Positions 20,486-30,071 of a DNA stretch of 64,000 nucleotides are shown here, piece by piece; within the stretch, counting starts at the first letter, position 1, and every line of letters starts with the position of its first letter. Position numbers and translations under genes: made by a program. The notes under the pieces were generated by a model. It was not told where the DNA came from and made no database searches. It saw only the letters and a list, made by a program, of their open reading frames with translations. The DNA is from Vibrio cincinnatiensis DSM 19608 (GTDB taxonomy: Bacteria > Pseudomonadota > Gammaproteobacteria > Enterobacterales > Vibrionaceae), in assembly GCF_900167345.1 (NCBI RefSeq), contig NZ_FUXB01000007.1, forward strand, positions 158,083 through 222,082. Direction: 5' to 3'.

Positions 20486-20507
20486 GCCGCCTTTGGGCGG
20501 TTTTTTG
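20486..20507 (+). terminator. Rho-independent terminator after lysS
   Basis: GCCGCC-TTT-GGGCGG followed by six T. Confidence 0.88.
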
Positions 20508-20749
20508 TTTCTTGTTCCTATGCTTTTCATCTTAATAAAGAATGATGTTCTTTGAATTTGGGTTTTCAAGGGAAGTGATCCCGTTAAGATCAAAATTCTG
20601 TCATTTACTGGTCCAATTAATAGGGATTTATCGTGTAGTCTTATAAGTGAGGCAGATTCTATCTTAGAGTATCGCTAAGGTAGCGACGATAAATTTTGCG
20701 CCAATGTAGCGCATAATAAAAAATAAAAAACTAATAAGGAAACCAGTTA

Positions 20750-22081
20750 ATGGGTACTCAATTTCGCATGGGTTGTGTTCCCGGTTCGCTAATTGTCGTT
20801 GGAGGCACCTACGAGCCGTGGCTATCTGTTTTAGAGCAAGCTGGATGGAAATGTACACAGTGTGCTGATTTGCGCAAAGCAGATCAAATGTTTTCTGAGG
20901 TAGGACCCTGTATTGGTATTGTTGATCTTAGCCATGATGAATTTAGCTTAAATGGCGTAGCTAATTTAGTGAGTAGTCATAAGCAGGTTCGCTGGTTGGC
21001 TTTTATTCGAGAACCACAGCTTCGTTCAGATACCATTTGCCAGTTTATTGTGAATTTCTGTATCGACTTTTTTACCGCCCCCATTCCAGATACTCAGCTA
21101 CTCAGTACGATTGGTCATCAACTCGGGATGCTTCAGTTAGAGAAAAAGGTTTGGCCTGATTACGGAAATCACACCGACATGGGGTTATTGGGCGAATCGA
21201 TGGCGATGAAGCGGCTGCGTGATCAAATTAAGCGTATTGCTCCTACTGATGTGAGTATTTTGATTTCAGGGGAAAGCGGCGCAGGAAAAGAGACGGTAGC
21301 GAAAGCCATTCATAAAACCTCTTCTCGTTCACAAAATCCTTTCATTACCATCAATTGCCGAGCGATGGCGGAAAAAAGATTGGAGCAGGAGCTATTTGGA
21401 ATCGATAGTTCAGGTTCAACGCCTTCCCTACTTCAGCAAGCTCATGGTGGTACATTATTGCTTAATGACATTTTGGCTTTACCTAAGAGCCAGCAATGGA
21501 ATTTGCTGCGTTTTTTACAAGAAGGAAAAATAAATACCCCGCAAGGTTCTCAGCCGATTGATGTGCGAATATTGGCTGCACATTCAATGGATATTGAAAA
21601 AGCATTGATTGATGGTGACTTTAATGAAGAGCTTTACCACTATATTAATGTGTTGAGAATTCAGGTACCTAGTTTGAAAGATAGAGGCGGGGATATTGCT
21701 TTATTAGCGAACCATTTTTTAAAGGAGTACGCGAAAGAGTACAATGCTCAAGCCCGTAGCTTCTCTGAAGAGGCTTTACTCTTGTTGGCCCGTTATCATT
21801 GGCCTGGAAATGTCCGAGAACTGATGAACCAAATTAAGCGGGTTGTGCTCATGTCTGACACGGTCATGTTAGATGAATGCCATCTAGACTTACCTAAACG
21901 TATTGAAAATAAGCGTACGTTGAAAAGTATTCGGGAGCGTTCAGAACGAGAGGCTCTCGTACAAGTATTAGAGTCACATGATGGGCAAGTCTCTAATGCA
22001 GCCAAAGAGCTGGGGATTTCACGGGCCACCATTTACCGCTTGTTGAATAAGCATAATTTAATGACAGATTTTATTTTCTAA
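20750..22081 (+). CDS. vpsR: VpsR-like c-di-GMP-responsive biofilm regulator (atypical NtrC family)
   Basis: The 443 residues have the architecture of V. cholerae VpsR, which binds c-di-GMP and activates the vps exopolysaccharide genes and vpsT. An atypical receiver domain (about 12-130) carries the conserved Asp59 (GIVDLS). An AAA+ domain follows (about 145-375), with Walker A GESGAGKE at 174-181. A Fis-type helix-turn-helix ends the protein (about 405-436). The AAA+ domain lacks the GAFTGA loop used to contact sigma-54, and its Walker B reads LLLND in place of the canonical DE pair. So it probably works with sigma-70, as shown for V. cholerae VpsR. It sits just after lysS, as in V. cholerae (VC0664-VC0665). 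Confidence 0.93.
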   Translation: MGTQFRMGCVPGSLIVVGGTYEPWLSVLEQAGWKCTQCADLRKADQMFSEVGPCIGIVDLSHDEFSLNGVANLVSSHKQVRWLAFIREPQLRSDTICQFIVNFCIDFFTAPIPDTQLLSTIGHQLGMLQLEKKVWPDYGNHTDMGLLGESMAMKRLRDQIKRIAPTDVSILISGESGAGKETVAKAIHKTSSRSQNPFITINCRAMAEKRLEQELFGIDSSGSTPSLLQQAHGGTLLLNDILALPKSQQWNLLRFLQEGKINTPQGSQPIDVRILAAHSMDIEKALIDGDFNEELYHYINVLRIQVPSLKDRGGDIALLANHFLKEYAKEYNAQARSFSEEALLLLARYHWPGNVRELMNQIKRVVLMSDTVMLDECHLDLPKRIENKRTLKSIRERSEREALVQVLESHDGQVSNAAKELGISRATIYRLLNKHNLMTDFIF

Positions 22082-22094
22082 CGAAAAAAGAGAA

Positions 22095-22122
22095 CAGAGC
22101 GAATCATGGGCGGTTCGCTCTG
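22095..22122 (-). terminator. Terminator between vpsR and tas
   Basis: CAGAGCGAA / TTCGCTCTG stem between convergent genes. The T-rich side (TTCTCTTTTTT) is on the minus strand, so it mainly serves tas. Confidence 0.7.
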
Positions 22123-22132
22123 CTTTGAAGGG

Positions 22133-23167
22133 TTATGGACAAGGGTTTGAGTATTGTGTTGCTATCTTGTCTATCTCTTTGAGCAGTTCTTCTGTCAATG
22201 TTATCTCTAAACTATCAATATTATTTTTTAGTTGAGACAACTGGGTCGCGCCAATAATGTTGCTGCCAACAAACGGTTTTTGGTTAACAAAAGCTAAAGC
22301 CATTTGCGCGGGATCTAAACCAAACTCTTGAGCGAGATTGACATAAGCTTGAGTCGCTTTAATGCCTTGCTCAGTAAAGTAGCGTTGAAAGCGTTCAAAT
22401 AATGAGCAGCGTGCTCCTTGTGGCCGAGCGCCATTGAGATATTTTCCGCTTAATACTCCAAACGCCATGGGGGAGTAAGCGAGTAATTTAACGCCTTCAA
22501 AATGACTGATTTCAGAAAGGCCGACTTCAAAGCTACGGTTAAGTAAGTTATAAGGGTTTTGAATGGAAACCATTCGAGGCAGTTCATGTTTTTCAGCTAA
22601 ACGTAGGTAGGTCATTAGCCCCCAAGGGGTTTCATTTGAAACACCAATGTAGCGAACTTTCCCCATGCGAACGAGATCATTCAGAGCCTCTAACGTTTCA
22701 AGTAGCGTCACTTCTTCTTGCGTTTCTGGGTTGGGGTAGTTCAATTGGCCAAAGGTATTGGTTTTGCGTTGTGGCCAATGCAATTGGTATAGATCGACAT
22801 AATCGGTTTTTAAACGGCGTAAACTATCATCGATCGCTTGATGAATGTTTCGATGATCCAGTGCCATTTTTCCGCGAATATAATCCACATTACGAGGGCC
22901 AGCTACTTTAGTGGCTAACACTATTTTTTCTCGTTTCCCTGATTTTTCTATCCAGTTACCAATATATTCTTCGGTTTTTCCTTGCGTTTTGGCAGTAGGG
23001 GGCACTGGGTACATTTCTGCGGTATCAATAAAGTTGACTCCACGTTCCAGTGCATAATCTAATTGTTGAAAAGCATCGGCTTGGCTGTTTTGTTCACCGA
23101 ATGTCATGGTGCCTAAGCCGATTTTACTGATTTCTAAGGTGGAATGCGGCAGTTTGGTATATTGCAT
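22133..23167 (-). CDS. tas: Aldo/keto reductase Tas
   Basis: An NADP(H)-dependent aldo/keto reductase of 344 residues. It starts MQYTKLPHSTLEISKIGLGTMTFGEQNS, nearly identical in pattern to E. coli Tas. The conserved catalytic Asp/Tyr appear in NFIDTAEMYP, and the AKR active-site region reads LYQLHWPQR. An in-frame extension of 18 codons was rejected because AAGGAAG lies just upstream of the ATG at 23167. E. coli tas partly suppresses a tyrosine auxotrophy, but its natural substrate is not settled. It lies downstream of mutH, as in E. coli. Confidence 0.92.
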   Translation of the reverse strand: MQYTKLPHSTLEISKIGLGTMTFGEQNSQADAFQQLDYALERGVNFIDTAEMYPVPPTAKTQGKTEEYIGNWIEKSGKREKIVLATKVAGPRNVDYIRGKMALDHRNIHQAIDDSLRRLKTDYVDLYQLHWPQRKTNTFGQLNYPNPETQEEVTLLETLEALNDLVRMGKVRYIGVSNETPWGLMTYLRLAEKHELPRMVSIQNPYNLLNRSFEVGLSEISHFEGVKLLAYSPMAFGVLSGKYLNGARPQGARCSLFERFQRYFTEQGIKATQAYVNLAQEFGLDPAQMALAFVNQKPFVGSNIIGATQLSQLKNNIDSLEITLTEELLKEIDKIATQYSNPCP

Positions 23168-23347
23168 AGTACTTCCTTGTTGATGTAGAAAAACAAGCTT
23201 ATAGCTTTTGTACAACGTCAATGCTTTTCGATAGGAAGTTTCACTATAAGCGAACCTGGCTCAATAATAAAAATAAAATTGAGCGTTATTGTCTGTTGAG
23301 GGGCTCAGTTAAGTAACCGATTGGCTCTTCTATGATGGGCAATCGAT

Positions 23348-24022
23348 TCAACTTGGCAGTGCGTAATATTGCTCGAGTAATCTTGCGGTAAACTGTGTTC
23401 GTAAATAAAACCCTCTTGGTAGCGTTCTAATTGGGCGACCATTTGTGCCATACGCTTCCGTTTTGACTCGCCCATTCGCTGCTTTAGGTCGAATTTGTAG
23501 CACTTCCCCATGCTTGGCGGTGATCTGTGACACTTGACCTAATACGATCAATTCCATTAATTCTTCCCAATCGGCTTTTAACTGTGCTTCCTCTTCTTCT
23601 GAGGGGCTCCAAATTAATGGAGAACCTACTCGCCGTTCCGATAGGGGGATCTCCCTTTCTCCTTGCACAGGAATCCATAAGACGCGAGATAACTTATGTC
23701 GAACATGGCTATTTTCCCAAGTCAATCCTTGGATGCCTGTTAAAGGTGCAACACAGACAAAGGTTGTTTCTAAGGGTTTACCTGTGTAGCCGATAGGAAT
23801 ACTTTTTAATTCAATCCCTAGCTTGGCAAAATCTTGCTGAGGTTTACTACCCGCCGTTGCGCCTAAATGCCACTCTAATAACTGCCCAACCCACCCTTTG
23901 TCTTTTTTTAAATCAATCGGAACAGGCATATTGGCCTGTTGAGCTAACTCGGCAAAAGTTAACCCGGCTATTTGTTGAGCCCTTTCGAGTAATTCTTGTT
24001 CACTTTGAGGTTCTGGTTTCAT
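23348..24022 (-). CDS. mutH: DNA mismatch repair endonuclease MutH
   Basis: MutH nicks the unmethylated strand at hemimethylated GATC sites during MutS/MutL mismatch repair. The 224-residue protein has the catalytic D-E-K set in [13 protein letters not shown] (D64, E71, K73). The N-terminal helix region reads [14 protein letters not shown]. Length is as in E. coli (229). Having MutH implies Dam methylation in this organism. It is divergent from rppH across a 612-bp gap that holds a DnaA-box cluster. Confidence 0.95.
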   Translation of the reverse strand: MKPEPQSEQELLERAQQIAGLTFAELAQQANMPVPIDLKKDKGWVGQLLEWHLGATAGSKPQQDFAKLGIELKSIPIGYTGKPLETTFVCVAPLTGIQGLTWENSHVRHKLSRVLWIPVQGEREIPLSERRVGSPLIWSPSEEEEAQLKADWEELMELIVLGQVSQITAKHGEVLQIRPKAANGRVKTEAYGTNGRPIRTLPRGFYLRTQFTARLLEQYYALPS

Positions 24023-24634
24023 GGTTCTTTAAGGGGAAAAAGAAAGAGTGTAGCAAAAAAAGCGCAAAGAAGGATCTTATCGAGGCGTTATCTCAAAGAG
24101 AGAAGATCCTAACCTGATTTTATCCACAGCATACTCAAAAAAATAAACACATCAAGCGAATATGTATGAATAAACAGGGGTTTCCGGAGGCTGTTTTTTA
24201 GAAAATTATTCGTTTTATCGCTAGTTACTCTTTATCTGTGTGGATAACAGAAGGGTTGGTGGATCTTTAAGCATTGCGGTTTCATTTTGGATCTTGGTGG
24301 TGGCTTTCACTGAAATTTTTGAAACTCTGATTAGTAACTTATTGATATTAAGTTTATTTGTTGCTTATTTTTTCTTTCATTCTTTTCGATGAAAAATGAT
24401 AAAAAAGCGCCAATTTCTTTTGTTCCCTTTCTTCTGCACATGGTTATTCACAGAAAACGTGAATAAATGTGCTCAATCTCTCATTCTTTTGTTGATAACT
24501 CCCTTTCTGTATGAAACCTATACCACTTAAGCTCTTTACATCATAAATATCGAGTGAATTCGACGAGTTCATTTGCTCCCGCTGGGGATATGTGGAAAAA
24601 TCAACACCATTAAGGTTTTATTAGAGGTTTGCCA
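24023..24634. promoter_or_regulatory. Gene-free mutH-rppH gap with a DnaA-box cluster (DARS2-like)
   Basis: 612 AT-rich bases with no credible gene. Exact DnaA boxes TTATCCACA occur at 24120-24128 (plus) and 24239-24247 (minus). TTATTCACA lies at 24444-24452 (plus). Near matches are TTATTCACG (24458-24466, minus), TTATCAACA (24490-24498, minus) and TTTTCCACA (24591-24599, minus). An exact IHF consensus, TATCAATAAGTTA, is on the minus strand at 24335-24347. From memory, the E. coli DnaA-reactivating sequence DARS2 lies beside mutH and needs IHF and Fis. Function here is inferred. The gap also holds the promoters of mutH and rppH. Confidence 0.65.
24335..24347 (-). promoter_or_regulatory. Candidate IHF-binding site
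   Basis: The minus strand reads TATCAATAAGTTA, an exact match to WATCARNNNNTTR, in an AT-rich stretch between the DnaA boxes. Confidence 0.5.
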
Positions 24635-25153
24635 GTGATAGATGGCGATGGTTACCGACTCAATGTAGGTATTGTGATTTGTAACAACCATGGTCAGGTA
24701 TTCTGGGCGAAACGATATGGACAACACTCATGGCAATTCCCGCAAGGGGGAATTGATGAGGGAGAGTCTCCTGAGCAAGCCATGTTTCGGGAGCTTTACG
24801 AAGAGGTTGGGTTAACCAAAAAAGAGGTCAAAATTATCGCCACCAGCCGTCATTGGTTAAGATATAAGCTACCAAAGCGCTTGGTACGATGGGACTCTCA
24901 ACCCGTCTGTATTGGACAAAAACAGAAATGGTTCTTACTGCGTCTTGAATGTGATGAATCTAAAATCAACATGCAGCGTGGAAGTACCCCTGAATTTGAT
25001 GGTTGGCGCTGGGTCAGTTATTGGTACCCGGTTAGGCAAGTGGTGTCTTTTAAGCGTGATGTTTATCGACGAGCGATGAAAGAGTTTGCTTCATTAGCTA
25101 TGCCTTTTAAGGAACGCAAAATAAAGGGTAAACGTAAAAATCGAAGAGGATAG
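24635..25153 (+). CDS. rppH: RNA pyrophosphohydrolase RppH
   Basis: RppH removes pyrophosphate from the 5' end of mRNA and so starts RNase E-dependent decay. The Nudix box is complete: [22 protein letters not shown] (about residues 38-59). The C-terminal family segment [27 protein letters not shown] is also present. The GTG at 24635 gives 172 residues and the family N-terminus; AGAGG lies seven bases before it. A TTG two codons upstream is too close to that site. The C-terminus is strongly basic. ptsP starts two bases after the stop, so the genes are coupled, as in E. coli. Confidence 0.95.
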   Translation: MIDGDGYRLNVGIVICNNHGQVFWAKRYGQHSWQFPQGGIDEGESPEQAMFRELYEEVGLTKKEVKIIATSRHWLRYKLPKRLVRWDSQPVCIGQKQKWFLLRLECDESKINMQRGSTPEFDGWRWVSYWYPVRQVVSFKRDVYRRAMKEFASLAMPFKERKIKGKRKNRRG

Positions 25154-25155
25154 AT

Positions 25156-27402
25156 ATGCTTTCTCAGCTAAGGGACATAGTTGAACAAGTATCAAAAGTA
25201 GAAGATGTTTACCAAGCGTTGGATATTTTTGTGAAGCAAACCTGCAGTGCGATGGCGACGGAGTGTTGTACTGTCTACTTAGCTAATGAAGAAATGGGTC
25301 GCTTAGAATTAATGGCAACCCAAGGCTTAAAGTTTAAAGGCGATAAAATACATATCGGCTTTGACGAAGGATTAGTCGGCTTAGTGAAAAGAACGGCTGA
25401 GCCTATTAACCTCGCCAAAGCCTCTCAGCACCCCAACTTTAAATATTTTAAACAGTTGGGAGAAGAGGTATACCACTCCTTTCTTGGTACTCCCATTATT
25501 TACCGTAAACAAGTACTGGGGGTGCTGGTGGTTCAGCAAAAATCTCCCCGCTTGTTTAGTGAGATGGAGGTTTCCTTCCTCGTTACTCTGGCAGCCCAGT
25601 TAGCGGTAACCGTCGCTTATGCTCAAACACAAGGGCACTGGCTACTGACTAAAAAGCAGCAAGCGATCAGCGGTATTCCAGCTTCTACGGGAGTGGCCAT
25701 CGGAGAATTGTGGTGGGACGACTCTCAACCTCAGTTGGCGGATGTCTACCCAGCATCAACACTGGATGTGGAAAAAGAGCAAGCTTGGTTAACCCGAGCG
25801 ATGGAAAGTGCACTCAGTGATTTTCGTAAACTGAGAAAAAAACTGGATAACGAGATCAATAAAGAAGCATTAGCTATCTTTGATCTCTTCACTCACTTGT
25901 TAAACGATCCCATGTTGGGTAATGACTTAAAATCGCAGATCCAAAAAGGAGATCGTGCGGATTGGGCCTTACGTCAGGTGGTCGAAAGTTATTCGAATCG
26001 TTTTGCCAGAATGTCGGATGCTTATTTACGAGAACGAGCACAAGACATACGAGAGCTTGGGCAGCGTCTGCTGTATTTTCTCTACAATACTGAGCACGAA
26101 CAGCAACAGCTCAGTAAACCGATCATTTTGGTGGTTCGTGAGTTAACCGCTTCTATCTTAGCAACCTTACCTAAAGATAAATTACTCGCTGTGGTCTCTT
26201 TAGAAGGGGCCGCTAACTCTCATGCGGCGATTTTGTCGCGTGCACTGGGTATTCCTGCCATCATGGGGGTTTCTCTTAATTTAAAGCAGATCAATGGTAA
26301 AAAAGGGATTGTTGATGGTTACAGTGGCAAGTTGTTTATCTCCCCAGCGAAACAAATTCTAGCTGAATATCGAGCGTTAGCTTATGAAGAACAACAATTA
26401 TCCAAAATGGTTAATGAGGCAATTTTTGAGCCTGCTTTTACTCTAGATGGTACACATGTCGAACTGTTGCTGAATGCGGGATTAAGTGCAGACACCAATA
26501 TTGCGATTAATCAAGGCGTTGATGGGATTGGATTATACCGAACGGAAATCTCATTTTTACTACAACACCGTTTTCCATCGGAAGAAGAACAGATCTTGCA
26601 ATATCGAGGGGTATTGGATGCTTATCCTGATCGTCCGGTGGTGATGAGAACCCTCGATATTGGGGGGGATAAACCGTTACCTTATCTACCTATTGAAGAA
26701 GATAATCCTTTCCTTGGTTGGCGAGGCATTCGTTTTACCCTAGATCATCCGGATATTTTTCTTATTCAATTACGAGCGATGATGAGAGCCAGTAGCGAAC
26801 ATCATAATTTGCGTATTTTATTGCCCATGGTCTCTGGGGCGAAAGAATTAGATGGTGCTTTGATGTTCATTCAACAAGCTTATCAAGAAGCGGTAAAACT
26901 GGATGCCAGTATTGTGATGCCTAAAATTGGGGTGATGTTGGAAGTTCCTTCCATGTTGTATTTACTGCCGATGATCGCCAATAAAATTGATTTTGTTTCG
27001 GTTGGCACCAATGATCTTACCCAATATTTGTTAGCCGTTGATCGGAACAATGCCCATGTGGCTGATGTCTATGACTCTATGCATCCAGCGGTGATCATGG
27101 CGTTGAAACAAATTCAGCAGATTTGTCAGCAATATTCTATTCCTGTTTGTGTCTGTGGTGAGTTAGCAGGTGACCCTGTTGGTGCATTGCTATTAATCGG
27201 TTTAGGCTATACGACATTAAGTATGAATGCGTCTAACGTAGCTAAAGTGAAGTATTTAGTTCGCCACTCAACTCGAAGCGATTTGCAGCTATTAGCCCAA
27301 AAGGCGTTGATGCAATCTTATGGGCACGACATTCATAATATGATGCTTGATCATTTTGAAGCTCAGGGCTTTGCTGGGTTTGTGCGTGCAGGGAAAAAAT
27401 AG
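25156..27402 (+). CDS. ptsP: Phosphoenolpyruvate-protein phosphotransferase PtsP (EI-Ntr)
   Basis: EI-Ntr is the first phosphotransfer enzyme of the nitrogen PTS and passes phosphate from PEP to NPr. The 748-residue protein starts with a GAF domain (about 15-155), followed by the EI phosphohistidine domain. The active His356 lies in GAANSHAAI, the same position as in E. coli. The PEP-binding barrel contains GIGLYRTE, MRTLDIGGDKPLPYL and the catalytic CVCGELAGDP. It starts two bases after rppH. In Legionella and E. coli relatives this enzyme links nitrogen and stress signalling; the target here is not visible. Confidence 0.97.
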   Translation: MLSQLRDIVEQVSKVEDVYQALDIFVKQTCSAMATECCTVYLANEEMGRLELMATQGLKFKGDKIHIGFDEGLVGLVKRTAEPINLAKASQHPNFKYFKQLGEEVYHSFLGTPIIYRKQVLGVLVVQQKSPRLFSEMEVSFLVTLAAQLAVTVAYAQTQGHWLLTKKQQAISGIPASTGVAIGELWWDDSQPQLADVYPASTLDVEKEQAWLTRAMESALSDFRKLRKKLDNEINKEALAIFDLFTHLLNDPMLGNDLKSQIQKGDRADWALRQVVESYSNRFARMSDAYLRERAQDIRELGQRLLYFLYNTEHEQQQLSKPIILVVRELTASILATLPKDKLLAVVSLEGAANSHAAILSRALGIPAIMGVSLNLKQINGKKGIVDGYSGKLFISPAKQILAEYRALAYEEQQLSKMVNEAIFEPAFTLDGTHVELLLNAGLSADTNIAINQGVDGIGLYRTEISFLLQHRFPSEEEQILQYRGVLDAYPDRPVVMRTLDIGGDKPLPYLPIEEDNPFLGWRGIRFTLDHPDIFLIQLRAMMRASSEHHNLRILLPMVSGAKELDGALMFIQQAYQEAVKLDASIVMPKIGVMLEVPSMLYLLPMIANKIDFVSVGTNDLTQYLLAVDRNNAHVADVYDSMHPAVIMALKQIQQICQQYSIPVCVCGELAGDPVGALLLIGLGYTTLSMNASNVAKVKYLVRHSTRSDLQLLAQKALMQSYGHDIHNMMLDHFEAQGFAGFVRAGKK

Positions 27403-27411
27403 GAATATCAT

Positions 27412-28206
27412 GTGGGTATTGAGTTAATTGCTCTGCTGGTGATGCTTGGTGTAGTGGTAGGGTTATTGGCGGGTCTGCTGGGAATTGGCGGCGGATTGTT
27501 GGTCGTACCGGCGTTATTGTTTCTATTGCCTAAAGCGGGAGTTGCGACGGAGATTGTGATGCACTTAGCTTTAGCCACCTCTCTTGCCACGATTATTATC
27601 ACCTCAACTTCTTCAGCATTTAATCACCTGAAATTGGGTAATGTTGATCTTTTTGTCGTTAAATGGTTATTACCGGGGGTGTTATTAGGCGGTTTCTTAG
27701 GGGCAGTGGTTGCAGAGTGGATTCCTAATCAATATTTACCCAAAGTCTTTGGTGTGATCGTCCTACTGCTTTCGATACAGATGGCCTTTTCTATCCAAGC
27801 CCGCTCAAACCATCCCATGCCCAAGCCGTGGGTCACCCTAATATGTGGTTCTGGTATTGGTATTATTTCTACTTTAGCGGGTATTGGTGGAGGCTCTCTT
27901 TCGGTTCCTTTTTTAAATCGACATGGTGTTGAAATGAGAAAAGCGGTTGGCTCCTCTGCGGTATGTGGTTTAGTGATAGCGCTGTCGGGTATGGTGGGCT
28001 TTATCTTACATGGTTATCAGTTAGAAAATTTACCTGATTACAGCATTGGTTATGTCTACCTTCCTGCCTTATTGGCGATAGCCTCAACGTCTATGTTTAC
28101 GACTCGCATTGGCGCTAAATGGGCTTCACAGCTTCCTACGGCGACTTTGAAACGTTTTTTTGCTATTTTCCTCATGTTTGTTGCGCTGACAATGTTACTG
28201 CAATAA
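27412..28206 (+). CDS. TauE/SafE-family membrane permease
   Basis: A 264-residue integral membrane protein with about eight hydrophobic segments. It shows the duplicated family motif GLLGIGGGLLVVPAL (about residues 21-35) and GIGIISTLAGIGGGSLSVPFL (about 145-165). Members export sulfite, sulfoacetate or other organic anions, or are of unknown substrate; no substrate can be named here. The start is GTG with AGGAA six bases upstream; it lies nine bases after ptsP and 33 before lgt, so it is part of the same transcription unit. E. coli has no such gene between ptsP and lgt. Confidence 0.85.
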   Translation: MGIELIALLVMLGVVVGLLAGLLGIGGGLLVVPALLFLLPKAGVATEIVMHLALATSLATIIITSTSSAFNHLKLGNVDLFVVKWLLPGVLLGGFLGAVVAEWIPNQYLPKVFGVIVLLLSIQMAFSIQARSNHPMPKPWVTLICGSGIGIISTLAGIGGGSLSVPFLNRHGVEMRKAVGSSAVCGLVIALSGMVGFILHGYQLENLPDYSIGYVYLPALLAIASTSMFTTRIGAKWASQLPTATLKRFFAIFLMFVALTMLLQ

Positions 28207-28239
28207 TGTTTCTTTCTTAAAAATAAGAGAACGTCATTT

Positions 28240-29055
28240 ATGTCTCAGGGATATTTAACTTTTCCGAACATCGATCCTGTGTTGTTTTCCATCGGGCCAC
28301 TCTCTATTCGTTGGTATGGCATGATGTATTTATTGGGTTTTTTATTTGCTATGTGGTTAGCAAACCGTCGAGCAGATAAACCGGGTAGTGGCTGGACCCG
28401 AGAGCAAGTTTCAGACCTACTTTTTGCCGGTTTTCTTGGGGTTGTCATTGGTGGTCGAGTTGGGTATGTCTTATTTTATAATTTCGACCTCTTCTTAGCA
28501 GACCCTTTATACCTATTTAAAGTTTGGACTGGTGGAATGTCATTCCACGGTGGATTGCTCGGGGTGATTGCGGCCATGTTCTGGTATGCGCGCAGACATC
28601 AACGTGCTTTCTTTTCGGTGGCCGATTTTGTTGCTCCTTTAGTCCCATTTGGTTTGGGATTGGGGCGGTTAGGTAATTTCATGAATTCAGAGCTTTGGGG
28701 AAGAGTGACGGATGTACCTTGGGCATTTGTGTTCCCTAATGGCGGGCCACTGCCTCGTCATCCTTCTCAGCTGTATGAGCTGGCATTAGAAGGCATTGTT
28801 CTGTTCTTTATTTTGAACTGGTTTATCAAAAAACCGCGTCCTCTGGGCTCGGTTTCTGGGTTATTTTTAATCGGATATGGTACATTCCGCTTTTTGGTTG
28901 AGTTTGTCCGTGAGCCTGATGTGCAGCTTGGATTATTTGGTGACATGATCTCAATGGGGCAAATTCTTTCCACACCAATGATTATGGTTGGTGGACTACT
29001 CATGTTTTGGGCGTATCAGCGCCGAGTCTATCAAGATGCATCTCAAAAGAAATAA
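28240..29055 (+). CDS. lgt: Prolipoprotein diacylglyceryl transferase
   Basis: Lgt transfers diacylglycerol from phosphatidylglycerol to the lipobox cysteine, the first step of lipoprotein maturation, in the inner membrane. The 271-residue protein has seven membrane segments. It has the essential His in MSFHGGLLG (about residue 103) and the Lgt signature [14 protein letters not shown] (about 142-155). Two later maturation genes, such as lspA, are also in this window. It lies nine bases before thyA, the same pair as in E. coli. Confidence 0.97.
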   Translation: MSQGYLTFPNIDPVLFSIGPLSIRWYGMMYLLGFLFAMWLANRRADKPGSGWTREQVSDLLFAGFLGVVIGGRVGYVLFYNFDLFLADPLYLFKVWTGGMSFHGGLLGVIAAMFWYARRHQRAFFSVADFVAPLVPFGLGLGRLGNFMNSELWGRVTDVPWAFVFPNGGPLPRHPSQLYELALEGIVLFFILNWFIKKPRPLGSVSGLFLIGYGTFRFLVEFVREPDVQLGLFGDMISMGQILSTPMIMVGGLLMFWAYQRRVYQDASQKK

Positions 29056-29064
29056 GGGCTTGAA

Positions 29065-29916
29065 GTGAAGCAGTATTTAGACCTTTGCCAGCGAATTGTT
29101 GAACAAGGCGCTTGGGTTGAAAATAAACGTACCGGTAAGCGTTGCCTGACCGTCATTAATGCCGACTTAACTTACGATGTCGCCAATAATCAGTTTCCGT
29201 TGGTCACAACGCGTAAAAGTTTTTGGAAAGCCGCCGTGGCAGAGCTGCTGGGGTATATTCGTGGTTACGATAATGCCGCTGATTTTCGTCGTTTAGGCAC
29301 TAAAACATGGGATGCGAATGCGAATTTAAACCAAGACTGGCTGAACAATCCTTACCGAAAAGGTGAAGATGACATGGGGCGGGTCTATGGAGTTCAAGGT
29401 CGCGCTTGGGCAAAGCCTGATGGCGGACATATCGATCAACTCAAGAAGATTGTTGACGATCTGACTCATGGTGTTGATGATCGAGGAGAGATTCTCAATT
29501 TTTATAACCCCGGAGAGTTTCATATGGGGTGCTTGCGCCCTTGCATGTACAGTCACCACTTTTCTTTGTTAGGCGATACTTTGTACTTAAATAGTACTCA
29601 ACGCTCCTGTGACGTACCGCTTGGGTTGAATTTTAACATGGTTCAAGTCTATGTATTTCTTGCTGTGATGGCGCAAATCACGGGTAAGAAACCGGGACAG
29701 GCATATCATAAAATTGTGAACGCTCATATTTATGAAGACCAATTGGCACTGATGCGAGACGTGCAATTGAAGCGTGAACCATTGGGTGCTGCCCACTTTA
29801 AGATCAATCCTGACATTCGTTCATTAGAAGATTTAGAAACGTGGGTAACATTAGATGACTTTGAAGTCACTGATTACCAGCATCATGAGGCGATTCAGTA
29901 CCCATTCTCAGTATAA
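29065..29916 (+). CDS. thyA: Thymidylate synthase
   Basis: ThyA methylates dUMP to dTMP with methylene-tetrahydrofolate. The 283-residue protein has the nucleophilic Cys160 in [10 protein letters not shown] and the dUMP-binding [12 protein letters not shown] just after (180-191). It is longer than E. coli ThyA (264) and belongs to the longer form I recall in Vibrio. The start is GTG, nine bases after lgt. A strong terminator follows. Confidence 0.95.
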   Translation: MKQYLDLCQRIVEQGAWVENKRTGKRCLTVINADLTYDVANNQFPLVTTRKSFWKAAVAELLGYIRGYDNAADFRRLGTKTWDANANLNQDWLNNPYRKGEDDMGRVYGVQGRAWAKPDGGHIDQLKKIVDDLTHGVDDRGEILNFYNPGEFHMGCLRPCMYSHHFSLLGDTLYLNSTQRSCDVPLGLNFNMVQVYVFLAVMAQITGKKPGQAYHKIVNAHIYEDQLALMRDVQLKREPLGAAHFKINPDIRSLEDLETWVTLDDFEVTDYQHHEAIQYPFSV

Positions 29917-30012
29917 CTCCCCTTCTCAAAGTAAAGCCAAGGCGGTGTAATTACCGATTGGCTGAGATTGTTCAATGGTCTGTCTTATTGGCAATGTTTA
30001 AAATTGCAGAAT

Positions 30013-30048
30013 AAAAAAACCGCCGTCTTTTCCAACGGCGGTTTTTTT
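30013..30048. terminator. Bidirectional terminator between thyA and nptA
   Basis: AAAACCGCCGT / ACGGCGGTTTT stem flanked by a run of A and a run of seven T, between convergent genes. Confidence 0.9.
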
Positions 30049-30071
30049 ATTACGAAATGACGATGATTGAA

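Noticed and set aside
23305..23511. Basic 68-codon frame overlapping the end of mutH
   Set aside because: Same strand but another frame of mutH; no independent support.
24522..24529. Single BtsR-type octamer ACCACTTA in the mutH-rppH gap
   Set aside because: Several such octamers are expected by chance in 64 kb, and there is no phased partner, unlike the cstA array.
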